From Nannobrachium achirus (taxonomy: Eukaryota > Chordata > Actinopteri > Myctophiformes > Myctophidae): DNA of 64,000 nucleotides. The notes under the pieces are model-generated. The model saw only the letters and a list, made by a program, of their open reading frames with translations. It was not told the DNA's origin and ran no database searches. Position numbers and translations under genes: made by a program. This document shows positions 36,350 through 47,665 of the stretch, piece after piece (within the stretch, counting starts at the first letter, position 1; each line of letters opens with the position of its first letter). Where the stretch lies: positions 27,594,357-27,658,356 of the forward strand of contig OY997658.1 of assembly GCA_963921795.1 (NCBI GenBank). The letters are read 5' to 3'.

Positions 36350-38473
36350 GGTCCCACCCTTTTTTACAGTACACTAATAAGACAAAATAAGACATAATAA
36401 AGCCATAATTAAGAAATAATGTGTTGGTAATTAGAACTTATAATGTTTTATTAGACAAGAACAAAGACAGAATAAGACAGAATAAAGCCACAATAAGGAT
36501 GATGTTTTATTACCCCTTGAATGAAACGTAACATATCAGGGTCCCAACAAACTCTAGTAAGTCCTATAAGACCAAGCAGGGTCTTAACAAAGTCTACTTA
36601 TTTAACATTAGGCTTCATTAGAAAATAATGTGCTCTAATTACAAACAAATTAGCACTCATTATCACAGAATTGTACTGTAAAAACTAATCAACGACAAGG
36701 TAATTAGAACTTATCATTTTTATTAGACAGAAACAAAGACAGAATAAAGCCATAATAAGGATGGTGTTATTAACCCTTGAATGAAACGTAACAAATCAGG
36801 GTCATAACAAACTCTTCTTATTTAACATTAGGCTTCATTACAAAATAATGTGCTCTAATTACAAACAAATTAGCACTCATTATCACAGAATTGTACTGTA
36901 AAAACTAATCAACGACAAGGTAATTAGAATTTATTAGACAGAAACAAGACAGAATAAGACAGAATAAGGATGATGTTATTACCACTCAAATGAAACGTAA
37001 TAAATCAAGGTCCTAACAAACTCTTCTTATTTAACATTAGGCTTTTCCCTGCCAGCAGCAGAGCAGAGAGCTCCATATGTTTTTCTAAGAGTGTTTTGAC
37101 ACATGTTCCAAAGCTTTAAAAGCTGATTCTGAGGCAACTAAATGTGATTAACCTTACAGACATTGAGTAAATGATTTTCTATGTTACTGTATGCTGCCAG
37201 ATGACCTGAGAGTACCGTTTCCTTTTCTTTTGAAGAAGAATCTCTGGTGAGTGTAATTGTCTTTTGTGTGCCTTTCTTAACAAGGGTGCTAAGCTAACTG
37301 TTAGCATGAAGCTGCATACTAACAGTTAGCTTAGCACCCTTGTTAAGAAAGACACACTCACCAGAGATTCTTCATCAAAAGAAAGGGAAACAGTACTTTC
37401 AGGTCATCTGGCAGCATACAGTAACATAGAAAATCATTTACTCAATGTCTGTAAGGTTAATCACATTTAGTTGCCTCAGAATCAGCTTTTAAAGCTTTGG
37501 AACATGTGTCAAAACACTCTCTTAGAAAAACATATGGAGCTCTCTGCTCTGCTGCTGGCTTCCTCCTCTCTTCTTCTGCAGCAGGCAGGGAAAAAATGTG
37601 CTCAGGAGCTCCCCCTGGTGGAGAGTTCGGCCATTGTTCATATAATAACATCATCCTTATTCTGTCTTATTCTGTCTTGTTTCTGTCTAATAAATTCTAA
37701 TTACCTTGTTGTTGATTAGTTTTTACAGTACAATTCTGTGATAATGAGTGCTAATTTGTTTGTAATTAGAGCACATTATTTTGTAATGAAGTCTAATGTT
37801 AAATAAGAAGAGTTTGTTAGGACCTTGATTTATTACGTTTCATTTGAGTGGTAATAACATCATCCTTATTCTGTCTTGTTTCTGTCTAATAAATTCTAAT
37901 TACCTTGTCGTTGATTAGTTTTTACAGTACAATTCTGTGATAATGAGTGCTAATTTGTTTGTAATTAGAGCACATTATTTTGTAATGAAGCCTAATGTTA
38001 AATAAGAAGAGTTTGTTATGACCCTGATTTGTTACGTTTCATTCAAGGGTTAATAACACCATCCTTATTATGGCTTTATTCTGTCTTTGTTTCTGTCTAA
38101 TAAAAATGATAAGTTCTAATTACCTTGTCGTTGATTAGTTTTTACAGTACAATTCTGTGATAATGAGTGCTAATTTGTTTGTAATTAGAGCACATTGTTT
38201 TCTAATGAAGCCTAATGTTAAATAAGTAGACTTTGTTAAGACCCTGATTGGTCTTATAGGACTTATTAGAGTTTGTTGGGACCCTGATATGTTACGTTTC
38301 ATTCAAGGGGTAATAAAACATCATCCTTATTGTGGCTTTATTCTGTCTTATTCTGTCTTTGTTCTTGTCTAATAAAACATTATAAGTTCTAATTACCAAC
38401 ACATTATTTCTTAATTATGGCTTTATTATGTCTTATTTTGTCTTATTAGTGTACTGTAAAAAAGGGTGGGACC
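36350..38473. mobile_element. Fold-back (giant hairpin) DNA element, 2.1 kb, inserted in the L1 end
   Basis: The ends are perfect inverted repeats (GGTCCCACCCTTTTTTACAG and its complement), and pairing continues to the centre near 37311, where ACTAACAGTTAGC-type sequence folds back. The left arm is about 950 bp and the right arm about 1150 bp; the left lacks about 80 bp found at 37560-37640. Each arm contains a tandem unit of about 190 bp (TAATAACATCATCCTTATTC..., TTTTTACAGTACAATTCTG...). The 8-bp duplication AAAATCTC lies at 36342-36349 and 38474-38481. No transposase frame is present. An 8-bp duplication fits hAT or P-type transposases; long tandemly built arms recall FB/Galileo elements. 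Confidence 0.9.
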
Positions 38474-38506
38474 AAAATCTCTTCTGGGACACAGAAGTGT
38501 ATACTT

Positions 38507-39380
38507 AAATGGAAATGGAAATGGAGATCTCTGTCTAAAGCCCCTTTTCCACTGACATGGCCTAACACCACACCACTCAACACCGCCCTCTTAATTGTGC
38601 CAGGTTTTCCACTACAAGGACCTGGGTGTAATGGTATGAAAGCGGTACTAAATGTGGTACTAAAAAGTATCCAATCTAGAGTAACTCTGAGCTAGGCCAA
38701 ACAGGGCCAAACACTTCATAATGACTGACTTTTTATTTCGACCACCAGGATATAGTTGTAATATATGATAATAGGTTTTATTGTGTTATAACCACTATTA
38801 TAGTGTATTATAATTATCATAGTAATACATTATACTGTATTATAATCACAGTTATAATCCATTATAGTGTATTATAATTTAGGAAAGTTGCAATACAAAT
38901 GCATATTGTATTATAATCACAGTGAAAAAGGTAAATTTGTTTCTTACCGACAGGGTACTTTTGTAAATGGTGTGGTGTGGTGCGGTGTAGTGCTGTGTAG
39001 TGTGGTGCTAAAGCTGCAGTCAAAAGGGGGCTTTAGGTACGGAAAGTGTTAAATTACAGCAACCAGAGGAATAATAGATGAAAGATAAAGCTTTTTGTGG
39101 AGGAGGAACAACAGTACACACTGCACACCTGATGAAGTCAGATTGAATTGCTTTTCCTCACATTATATTTAAGTGTTGAAGCTCGATGTTTGAGCCTAGC
39201 CTTAGATTAAGACAGGCGTAGAGGACTTCCGCGATGATGATGTTTACACTCTACGGGTTTGAGCCTATGCATCCTGCATCTTTACTGTGACTTTACACTG
39301 TTTATGTTTTACTTTTTGAGACATGTCACTCCAGTCAATCTGTCAGTGATTTAAGTCATTGTGTACATTTTTAGTTACCG
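38507..39380. other. No gene recognised
   Basis: TATTATAATCACAGTTATAA-type AT-rich repeats (38760-38940) and GTGGTGTGGTGCGGTGTAGT, then unique-looking sequence. No coding or RNA signal seen. Confidence 0.55.
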
Positions 39381-39388
39381 GTAACTAC

Positions 39389-40939
39389 TAGGGGTGTAAC
39401 GATATTGTAGCTGAATCGAAAAATCGATTTTAATTTGCAATGATCTACTATATCGTTTTCAAAAGCAAAATATCGTGCCGTTTTTGGCTTTGTATTGTAT
39501 CGTATCGTTTTACAAATGTGTGTAATCTCTGTGTTCATGTCAAGGTGGGTTTGTCCATATGTGTTGACATATAATGTCCATGTATTTGCTAGATAATCAC
39601 AGCGTTTACTTCCATAATAATATATTATTTACACGTTTCACACAGATTTCATTTATTTGCAAAATAGTTACTATTTCGATTTTAAATCATTGAATGTAAT
39701 CGTATCGTATCGCCAAAAATGGCATTCGAATATTCTGTTTAAAATCCACCGTTGATTTGAATAAATTCGAATATTCAAATAAGTAGAGAAATTCGAAGCA
39801 TTCGCACTTCGGAGCTTCGGAGCTTTTTATATTCACACCAATACAGCCATTGTTGCCGTTTTCTTGGGTCGCCCGTTTTAACAAAGAAACAAGCCTACCG
39901 GTATATAATATGCATATGAATAGACTTGTATTAGGCGACGTTCGCGAGCCCCCAAACCTGAAGCTGTTTATTCTAGACAGTCGCTTCTATCGCTTTACTG
40001 GTGGTCATGCAGGTCCGCGTTGGTCAGGGACGTGCAGAGAATGTTAAGAGAGGCAGGGGCTGGCATTTCTAATAGGGCCTTTTGGTGGACAATTCTCTCT
40101 TAAAAGGGCAGGGGCTCAAGCCCCGTTTGATGTCTGTGTGCACGTGCCTGGCTTTGGTAAAAGCAAGCGCAGCATCGCATCGTCGAGCGTCACAGCAGCT
40201 GTGATGGAAGTTGGAACAGCCACGACATGAAACAAGCAATTATAATCACACCAATGGATTATGTTTTGGTTTGAACCAGATAGTCTGCAAGAGTAGTGTG
40301 GCGGAGGGAGTTTTACCGTGAACGTGGCTGCGTGCAGGCAGACTCGTGAGAGAAGAAATCCATGCTTTTTTACATTGTGTTTTCGGTGGAGAAGTCTCGT
40401 TGTCTGCCTTCCCGTCACTACCAAATGAGTCGCCCGTTTCAGCTTGACTCGTTATCATTCTGAATCAATTACATTTATATTGTGTGATTAAACGTGAGCA
40501 AGTTTAACTCAGAGGCAAAGCACTGTGTCTGCTAGGCGGACGACGGTCAGTGTGAAGAGAAAGTTAAGCAGCTGGAGGTTTATTCTTCGCTGAATGACGG
40601 TGTCGCTAAACATGCACCCTTAATCTACAAGCCCACAACGTATTGGATCAGCGACGCATTGTGGACTTATAGATCAGCCCACTTTTGCAGCGGCGAATGG
40701 AGACTTCTGCCTCGCGAGACCAGCCACCTTTTAACGTTACATGCGCCCAGAATCTCGCGAAAAGTGCGGCAGATTTGTTTTAATTAAATATAAATTAATT
40801 CGAAGCTCAATTTTTTACTTTCGAATATTCTTTTATTGTTAACATTCGAAGGAATATACGAATATAGAATATTCGTTCACAGCTCTAATGTATCATGATG
40901 CGTATCGTATCATTGTTAAAATGTATCGTTACAACCCTA
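39389..40939. mobile_element. hAT-type element (TAGGGGTGTAACGATA ends) with nested repeats
   Basis: Ends TAGGGGTGTAACGATA and, reversed, TAGGGTTGTAACGATA. The 8-bp duplication GTAACTAC/GTAACTAT lies at 39381-39388 and 40940-40947. The interior is TATCG-rich at both ends and holds another ATTCGAATA-rich element (about 39715-40885), which in turn contains a 126-bp piece with CAGGGACGTGCAG ends (40025-40152) and a degraded hairpin at 40621-40680. Confidence 0.82.
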
Positions 40940-40947
40940 GTAACTAT

Positions 40948-41750
40948 GTTATTTTTGATCAGCTGTGCTGCTAAGTTAGTGACTCAGCGCTATACCAGTT
41001 TAAATCTCGTTCTTGAATAAAATATATATTTTTGGCATACCTGAGTCAACAAGAAAGTGTTGTTGTTCATGTACTGTACAGTATGACATTTATTTAGTTT
41101 GAGAAAAGGTTGGCTGTCTAATATAGGCTAGTTAAAGTTAGACACATACACAAACTGACATAATACAGGCAAAAATGGCTGTGCCAATAATGACAGTATC
41201 ATCTTTATATTGATTAAAGAAACCACAATGTAGAATTTTTACTTGAGCCCATTTGCAGTGGACGGTGTTGTACAGTGTATTTAGGAATGGAGAATAAACC
41301 ATGTCAAATGTATATTTAAAATAGGGACGGTACAGTGTATAAGAATGGGCCCAAAGGTTTCCCCGGAGGTTAAATGTCACTTGCACGCGCTCCTTGAGAT
41401 GGAGCAAATAGAAAATACTGCTCTCTCTGCAATAGAGAAACTAAAAGTTTGCTTTGAACAAATCTTTAAACAGTAGTACGTACCTATGAGGACGCACAAT
41501 GCATACAAAGTCACTGCTGGAAACCTACAGTAGGTGTTAAAGTAGCCTATCCATATGAATAGACTTGTGAACTTATGGGGGATGCACAACAGGGGTGCCG
41601 CGACGCGAGATCATTTGATAATATTTGGAATTTATTTGGACACAAAATATTTAGTATCATTTTAAACTTGAAGTACACAGTTATTTTCAGTCAGTTCTAA
41701 CCAAAATGGCTATTATCTCAACGTCTTCCTCGCAACATAATCACTAAAAT
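40948..41750. other. No gene recognised
   Basis: Unique-looking moderate-AT sequence. A 89-codon minus frame (41138-41407) has no recognisable motif. Could be intron of the helicase gene. Confidence 0.5.
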
Positions 41751-41875
41751 ATCATTACTGTCAGGCAGAAATCTCTGTCGCACAAAACTAGTGAAAACAG
41801 CCGATCTACAAGCACACAACACCTCGCATCGCGCTTGTAGATCTGCTGTTTTCACTAGTTGAGTACATTTTATAT
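41751..41875 (-). mobile_element. Hairpin MITE fragment
   Basis: TCATTACTGTCAGGCAGAAA followed directly by CTCTGTCGCACAAAACTAGT and hairpin 41786-41860; an internal stretch present in other copies is missing. Confidence 0.7.
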
Positions 41876-41879
41876 ATGA

Positions 41880-43045
41880 CCAGTAAGACTCCCTAATCGG
41901 GAGATAAGCGACCGTTGGTCGCTTATCTCCACAAATAGGCCAAAAGTTTGTTTTACCAATTATCAAGACATACGGGCAGTTGACAGTTTGCCATGGTTAC
42001 TCATTGAAGTTGAATCTCCATATATGGAGATAACCTACGCATCACACTAAGTCTGACCTCACCAGTCCATATTTGGGCATGAGCAACTTATGTCTCCATA
42101 TATGGAGATATGATGACATCACACAGTCCTCAGCCGATGATGTGGCGTGATGTCATACAATACACAAACGAGCCCTACAGTATAAAGGGGCAATTCTTGC
42201 CAGGAAAGAAGCATTTCTTCGACTCAGACCTTATCGCCAGGGTTGGCTTATAGCAGCTGTCGGTAGGACTATATATGGATTCTGTTAGTGTGGATCTCCT
42301 AACAGGGCATCATCTGGGATACAATCCCTTTTATGCCCATATATGGAGATCCCTAACAGAATCCATTTCATGCCCATATATGGAGATCCCTAACAGAATC
42401 CCTTTTATGCCCATATATGGAGATCCCTAACAGCATCCCTTTTATGCCCATATATGGAGATCACTAACAGCTAACAGAATCCCTTTTATGCCCATATATG
42501 GAGATCCCTAACAGAATCCCTTTTATGCCCATATATGGAGATCCCTAACAGAATCCCCTTTATGCCCATATATGGAGATCCCTAACAGAATCCCTTTTAT
42601 GCCCATATATGGAGATCCCTAACAGAATCCCTTTTATGCCCATATATGGAGATCCCTAACAGAATCCCTTGTATGCCCATATATGGAGATCCCTAACAAA
42701 TCCCTTTTATGCCCATATATGGAGATCCCTAACAGAATCCCTTTTATGCCCATATATTATGGAGAAATCCCTGCTCTGAGTATCTGACATCAGTGTGATG
42801 TCACCTGTTTATGCCCATATATGGAGATCCCTGCTCTGCGTATCTGGTTGCTATGGTAAACAGTTGGTTGCTAGGGTAAAAAAACATGGTTGATATGGTA
42901 AACAGTTGGTTGCTAGGGTAAACAGTTGGTTGCTAGGGTAAAACCATGGTTGCTAAGGTGGTTGCTAACGTACACTAACAGACCAGCAACAACAGACTGT
43001 TGCCACAGCAACGTACACAAAGGTTTGTGTACACATGTGGTGTGA
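41880..43045 (+). repeat. 1.17-kb duplicated block, copy A (contains 37-bp CArG array)
   Basis: From CCAGTAAGACTCCCTAATCG to ACACATGTGGTGTGAT it matches 44591-45721 with only scattered differences. It starts with the stem GGAGATAAGCGACC/GGTCGCTTATCTCC. It contains about 12 copies of a 37-bp unit (42310-42770), each with GCCCATATATGGAGATCC, and then GGTTGCTAGGGTAAACAGTT repeats. Confidence 0.92.
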
Positions 43046-43194
43046 TTGCGACCGTAAGGTCGCAGTTTAGTATGAAAACCTCCACCGGCCGTCCGTCGGT
43101 CACACGTGCGGTCGACCGCACGTCACACGTGCGGTCGACGTGTGATGAGGTCACGATGAGTCATCTATGCCCAAATATAGATTTCTAGGTTAGA

Positions 43195-43630
43195 TGGCCC
43201 ATAGAGTTTGTGATGTCAAACCTAGCAACCCAATATAAACAAACCTGATGTCAGACCTGAAGTATCCTTTTATACCCATATATGGAGATACAGAGATCTC
43301 CATATATGGGCATATTAGAAAGCCCATATATGGGCATATACGGATGACATCAGGGATATCCATATATGGGCATAAAAGGGACAAGGGCTTACAGTTAAGA
43401 GATCTCCATATATGGGCATATCAGAAAGCCCATATATGTTCATATACTGATGACATCAGGAATATCCATATATGGGCATAAAAGGGACAAGGACTTACAG
43501 TTAAGAGATCTCCATATATGGGCATAAAGGGACAAGGACTGTTACAGTAGATATAGAGATGTCCATATATGGGCATAAATGAACAAGGACTGACAAACAC
43601 TGAGATCTCCATATAACCTATGGGAATATA
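43195..43630. repeat. Inverted-orientation CCATATATGGGC repeats
   Basis: Units of CTCCATATATGGGCATA with AAAGGGACAAGGACTTACAG spacers, roughly the reverse complement of the arrays in the duplicated blocks. They lie between copy A and the helicase exon. Confidence 0.85.
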
Positions 43631-43739
43631 AGGGACGAGGACTGTCAGCTTGTAGACCTATTTTCTAAATATTGTTGTACATTAAAAACTTGAAATGGGT
43701 CGTTCTGCATAGTACTTGGGATTTGTTGATGTAAATGTT

Positions 43740-43970
43740 CACATAGAGTGTAATAATTGGTAAAACAAACTTTTGGCCTATTTGTGGAGATAAGCGACCA
43801 ACGGTCGCTTATCTCCCGATTAGGGAGTCTTACTGGTGTCATACTAATGCGGAGATATGAGCAGGGCAAAGGTGTGACGTGTGACGTGTGACGGACGGAC
43901 GGACGGACGGACGGACGGCCGGTGGAGGTTTTCATAGTAAACTGCTCCCTTACGGTCGCAATGATAAACT
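43740..43970 (-). repeat. Inverted end fragment of the duplicated block
   Basis: GGTAAAACAAACTTTTGGCC and the GGAGATAAGCGACC stem in reverse order relative to copies A and B, then ATGCGGAGATATGAGCAGGG, GGAC repeats, and ATAGTAAACTGCTCCCTTAC with GGTCGCAAT. Confidence 0.85.
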
Positions 43971-44118
43971 ATTGTTTGGGGTGAACTACTTGGACTACAT
44001 GGGCTGCCATTGTTTTGAAAATTCCATGTGCTATAGAGAGCCGCCGTTCACTTACGCTTTATTTTGAAGAAATACCTGGCACCACACCAAAGAAAGAGGG
44101 CATCCCGTGGTCACTTAC

Positions 44119-44259
44119 CCTAATGAGAACGTGGGGGTTTCCAATGATGATGAGGAGGGCTTTGGGCCGAGTGATGGCCACGTTGAAGCGCTTGGGGTTG
44201 GCTAGAAAGCCAAGGACACTCTGCATGTCGTTACCTGGCAACGACTCGTTGGAGCGCAC
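44119..44259 (-). CDS. mov10l1: MOV10L1-like RNA helicase, single internal exon (47 codons)
   Basis: On the minus strand a TTGTCCCATCAACACATAG acceptor is followed by 141 in-frame bases and a GTAAGTGA donor, giving 47 codons in phase 0. The peptide carries VRSNES, then LGFLANPKRFNVAITRPKAL and LLIIIGNPHVLIR. This is the superfamily-1 helicase motif VI region (the NVAITR arginine finger) of the MOV10 group. The TRPKALL and GNPHVL spelling resembles MOV10L1 more than MOV10 (TRAKALL, GNPLLL); that comparison is from memory. MOV10L1 is a germline helicase of piRNA precursor processing. Flanking exons (an upstream SVEEFQGQE-type block and a downstream DPxF...C-terminal block) were not found nearby, so this is either one exon of a gene with very large repeat-filled introns or a stranded exon. 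Both sides are occupied by the duplicated 37-bp arrays. Same strand as gtf2h4. Confidence 0.72.
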
Positions 44260-44590
44260 CTATGTGTTGATGGGACAACAAAAGGAATATGACTCAAGTA
44301 AAATGGGTTACCAAGTGAGAACATTAAATGTAAATTTAAATGTAAATTTAAATGTTTCTGAATTCACAATTTTTGCCAATGTTTTTTTTTTAAATGGACA
44401 ATAGCTGTTCATGCTCTAGAGAATCTATTGTATGCTCACAAGGTTTCATTATGGAAAATGTTTCATTATACCTAAACGCTGTGAAACCAAAGTATTAAAA
44501 GGTATGCATCAACTGTAGGTCCTAACACAAGTTCCAACATTCACAAAAAGACTGATGAATCATTTTGACGACATTGTTCAACTAGGCCTA

Positions 44591-45721
44591 CCAGTAAGAC
44601 TCCCTAATCGGGAGATAAGTGACCGTTGGTCGCTTATCTCCACAAATAGGCCAAAAGTTTGTTTTACCAATTATCAAGACATACGGGCAGTTGACAGTTT
44701 GCCATGGTTACTCATTGAAGTTGAATCTCCATATATGGAGATAACCTACGCATCACACTAAGTCTGACCTCACCAGCCCATATTTGGGCATGAGCAACTT
44801 ATGTCTCCATACATGGAGATATGATGACATCACACAGTCCTCAGCCGATGATGTGGCGTGATGTCATACAATACACAAACGAGCCCTACAGTATAAAGGG
44901 GCAATTCTTGCCAGGAAAGAAGCATTTCTTCGACTCAGACCTTATCGCCAGGGTTGGCTTATAGCAGCTGTCGGTAGGACCATATATGGATTCTGTTAGT
45001 GTGGATCTCCTAACAGGGCATCATCTGGGATACAATCCCTTTTATGCCCATATATGGAGATCCCTAACAGAATCCCTTTCATGCCCATATATGGAGATCC
45101 CTAACAGAATCCCTTTTATGCCCATATATGGAGATCCCTAACAGCATCCCTTTTATGCCCATATATGGAGATCACTAACAGCTAACAGAATCCCTTTTAT
45201 GCCCATATATGGAGATCCCTAACAGAATCCCTTTTATGCCCATATATGGAGATCCCTAACAGAATCCGTTTTATGCCCATATATGGAGATCCCTAACAGA
45301 ATCCCTTTTATGCCCATATATGGAGATCCCTAACAGAATCCCTTGTATGCCCATATATGGAGATCCCTAACAGAATCCCTTTTATGCCCATATATGGAGA
45401 TCCCTAACAGAATCCCTTTTATGCCCATATATTATGGAGAAATCCCTGCTCTGAATATCTGACATCAGTGTGATGTCACCTGTTTATGCCCATATATGGA
45501 GACCCTGCTCTGCGTATCTGGTTGCTATGGTAAACAGTTGGTTGCTAGGGTAAAAAAACATGGTTGCTATGGTAAACAGTTGGTTGCTAGGGTAAACAGT
45601 TGGTTGCTAGGGTAAAACCATGGTTGCTAAGGTGGTTGCTAACGTACACTAACAGACCAGCAACAACAGACTGTTGCCACAGCAACGTACACAAAGGTTT
45701 GTGTACACATGTGGTGTGATG
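44591..45721 (+). repeat. 1.13-kb duplicated block, copy B
   Basis: Nearly identical to copy A, offset by about 2.71 kb, with about 11 units of the 37-bp repeat (45040-45430). It is followed by GACGGACGG repeats and GGTGGAGGTTTTCATAGTAA, a sequence that also closes the inverted piece at 43740-43970. Confidence 0.92.
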
Positions 45722-45837
45722 TCATACTGATGCGGAGATATGAGCAGGGCAAAGGTGTGACGTGTGACGGACGGACGGACGGACGGACGGACGGCCGGTG
45801 GAGGTTTTCATAGTAAACTGCTCCCTGACGGTCGCAA

Positions 45838-45895
45838 TAAATACAAAACAAACGGTTTTGGACATACAAGGTTTCCACACGTCAACGACGATATG
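45838..45895 (-). mobile_element. Hairpin MITE terminal fragment
   Basis: ACAAAACAAACGGTTTTGGA and CAAGGTTTCCACACGTCAAC followed by GACGATAT match only the outer arm of the GTCGGG-ended MITE; no hairpin follows. Confidence 0.6.
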
Positions 45896-46370
45896 CTATA
45901 AATATAAGGTGCAAATAAGGTGAAAATTATAATGTAGGGGTGCCTCGGATTAAAAAAAATATCTATGGTTCTAGCATGCACTCCGTGCCGCTCCAGTGCG
46001 GGCATGTGGGAAATATATTGGCCTGACGGCGTCCGATCTCGTCCGGCCTCGAAAGCACTACTGCATTTACTCCCTTCTCTCTTCTGATATACCGTAACTG
46101 CTGTATCATGCTGGGAGAACTAAATGCTCAGCATCAGGCATGTCAGAGCCTCAGCATGGGAGGGGCTCATGAATAAAATGAAAGGATGGATTTGCAAAAA
46201 GCCTGCAGGATGGGGGGAGGGCGGGGGAAGGGACGGGGGATGGACAGACAACGAAATGCAACGCTGAGCTCAACAGCTTCACAGCTGCAGAGCTCAGAGG
46301 TAGAGATCTGCGCGGGACTGATTTTTTAATCCCATTATACCGCCCGCTCCCGCATGATTTCTATTCTGAC

Positions 46371-46916
46371 CAGGGACATGCTGGGCCCCTGATTCAGCCC
46401 GGGAAAAAGAGTTGGAGAGGCCCTCATTGCGCGCTATAGAGAGATCTCTCTCTATAGCGCTGCTGCTACTCAAAGATTTGCCATTTCAGATCATGACAAG
46501 TGACAAGCCAGTGGGCCAATTACTGTACATGAGTTTTATTTCGTCGTTGTCGGGTGAAAACCTTGTATGTCAAAACCGTTTGTTTTGTATTTATCATTTT
46601 AAAAATGATATAAGCTAGTGAAAACAGCCGATCTACAAGCTTGTAGATCTGCTGTTTTCACTACTTTTGTGCAACGGCCTTATATGATGAAGCAGGGCTT
46701 TGCTTTGCGAAAAAAAAAATTATACATTTGAAACATGGTGATACAAGGTTTCTGCCCGACAGTGACGATTTACTTTGTTGGCCGCCCAGCCCCCAAAATG
46801 GAACGAAGGCCGACATTGTATTTTTAATTTTTTCCTAATGGCCGGCCTGGACCGGCCGGGAATGAACCGGCCGTTCGTGAGTTGTCCCACTTTTCCCAAT
46901 GGCCAGCACGTCCCTG
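46371..46916. mobile_element. hAT-type element (CAGGGACRTR), sister of the 22.0-kb copy
   Basis: Ends CAGGGACATGCTGGGC and, reversed, CAGGGACGTGCTGGCC, flanked by ATTCTGAC (46363-46370) and TTTCTGAC (46917-46924). It contains the hairpin MITE at 46542-46769 at the same internal position as the 22-kb copy, so the composite was copied as one unit. Confidence 0.84.
46542..46769 (+). mobile_element. Hairpin MITE with GTCGGG-type ends
   Basis: Left end CGTCGTTGTCGGGTGAAAAC; right end reversed CGTCACTGTCGGGCAGAAAC. The central hairpin at 46617-46662 is short: the inner stem is missing and the arms meet at ACAAGCTTGT. Confidence 0.8.
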
Positions 46917-47521
46917 TTTCTGACCACTCCCGCCCGCCGCCGCAATGATTTAATTTTTGACCGCCCGCACGTCCCCGCAAACAATTCCTGTCCGCCCGCT
47001 CCCGCCCGCAATTCACGAATATATCGTCTATTTTTCCCTCTGCATTATATGTACCACTATGACAGTAGGCTATGAGCTTTGATAATCCACATAGACTAGC
47101 CTACTATAGGCTCCTTAATGAAGGAAAAGAGCAAATGAATAACTTTTTTTTTAACATCAAGAAAGACTAAAATGTTAGGGAGGGACTAGTGGAAAAGAGA
47201 TTGACCCAGTTGTGCTCGGGTGTTGCGCTCTGAAAATAGCGGATCTATAAGCTCAGAACACGTCGCGTTGACGGGCTAGACCAGCTGCTGCCTGTTGGAC
47301 TCACCACTGCTGTTTTATTTCGAGAGAGGGAGAGAGAGGGTTCCGGTCCATTTGAAGAATTATAATCCAGCATTTTGAGGTGGAAACATGGAGAATGCAC
47401 AGTTGGAGGAGAGCAGAGCTTGTCAGTCGGCTAACTTCTAACTAGCGAGTCCAAAGTCAGTCCAGCTGTGGCTGTTGCGTTAATTGGTTTGGCCTTGACC
47501 TACTTGTACGTCTTTTTGTTT

Positions 47522-47523
<2 letters not shown>

Positions 47524-47589
<66 letters not shown>
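47524..47589. repeat. GT microsatellite
   Basis: About 32 GT units inside the 46301-48544 element. Confidence 0.95.
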
Positions 47590-47590
<1 letters not shown>

Positions 47591-47665
47591 TCCGCTCTCA
47601 GTAACAGCGGCGCTGTCAACAGCGGCATGTTATATAGTTTCAGTGAGAGCTTGAAAATGTCTTAA

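Noticed and set aside
36165-36377. 70-codon plus-strand frame
   Set aside because: Antisense shadow of the L1 ORF2 C-terminus, running into the end of the fold-back element.
42310-42770. CRISPR-like array (regular 37-bp repeat)
   Set aside because: Units are contiguous without unique spacers and the setting is a vertebrate genome; it is a satellite.
43000-45878. Frames of 60-96 codons with repeated IYGHK or CPYM
   Set aside because: Translations of the 37-bp and related CCATATATGG repeats.
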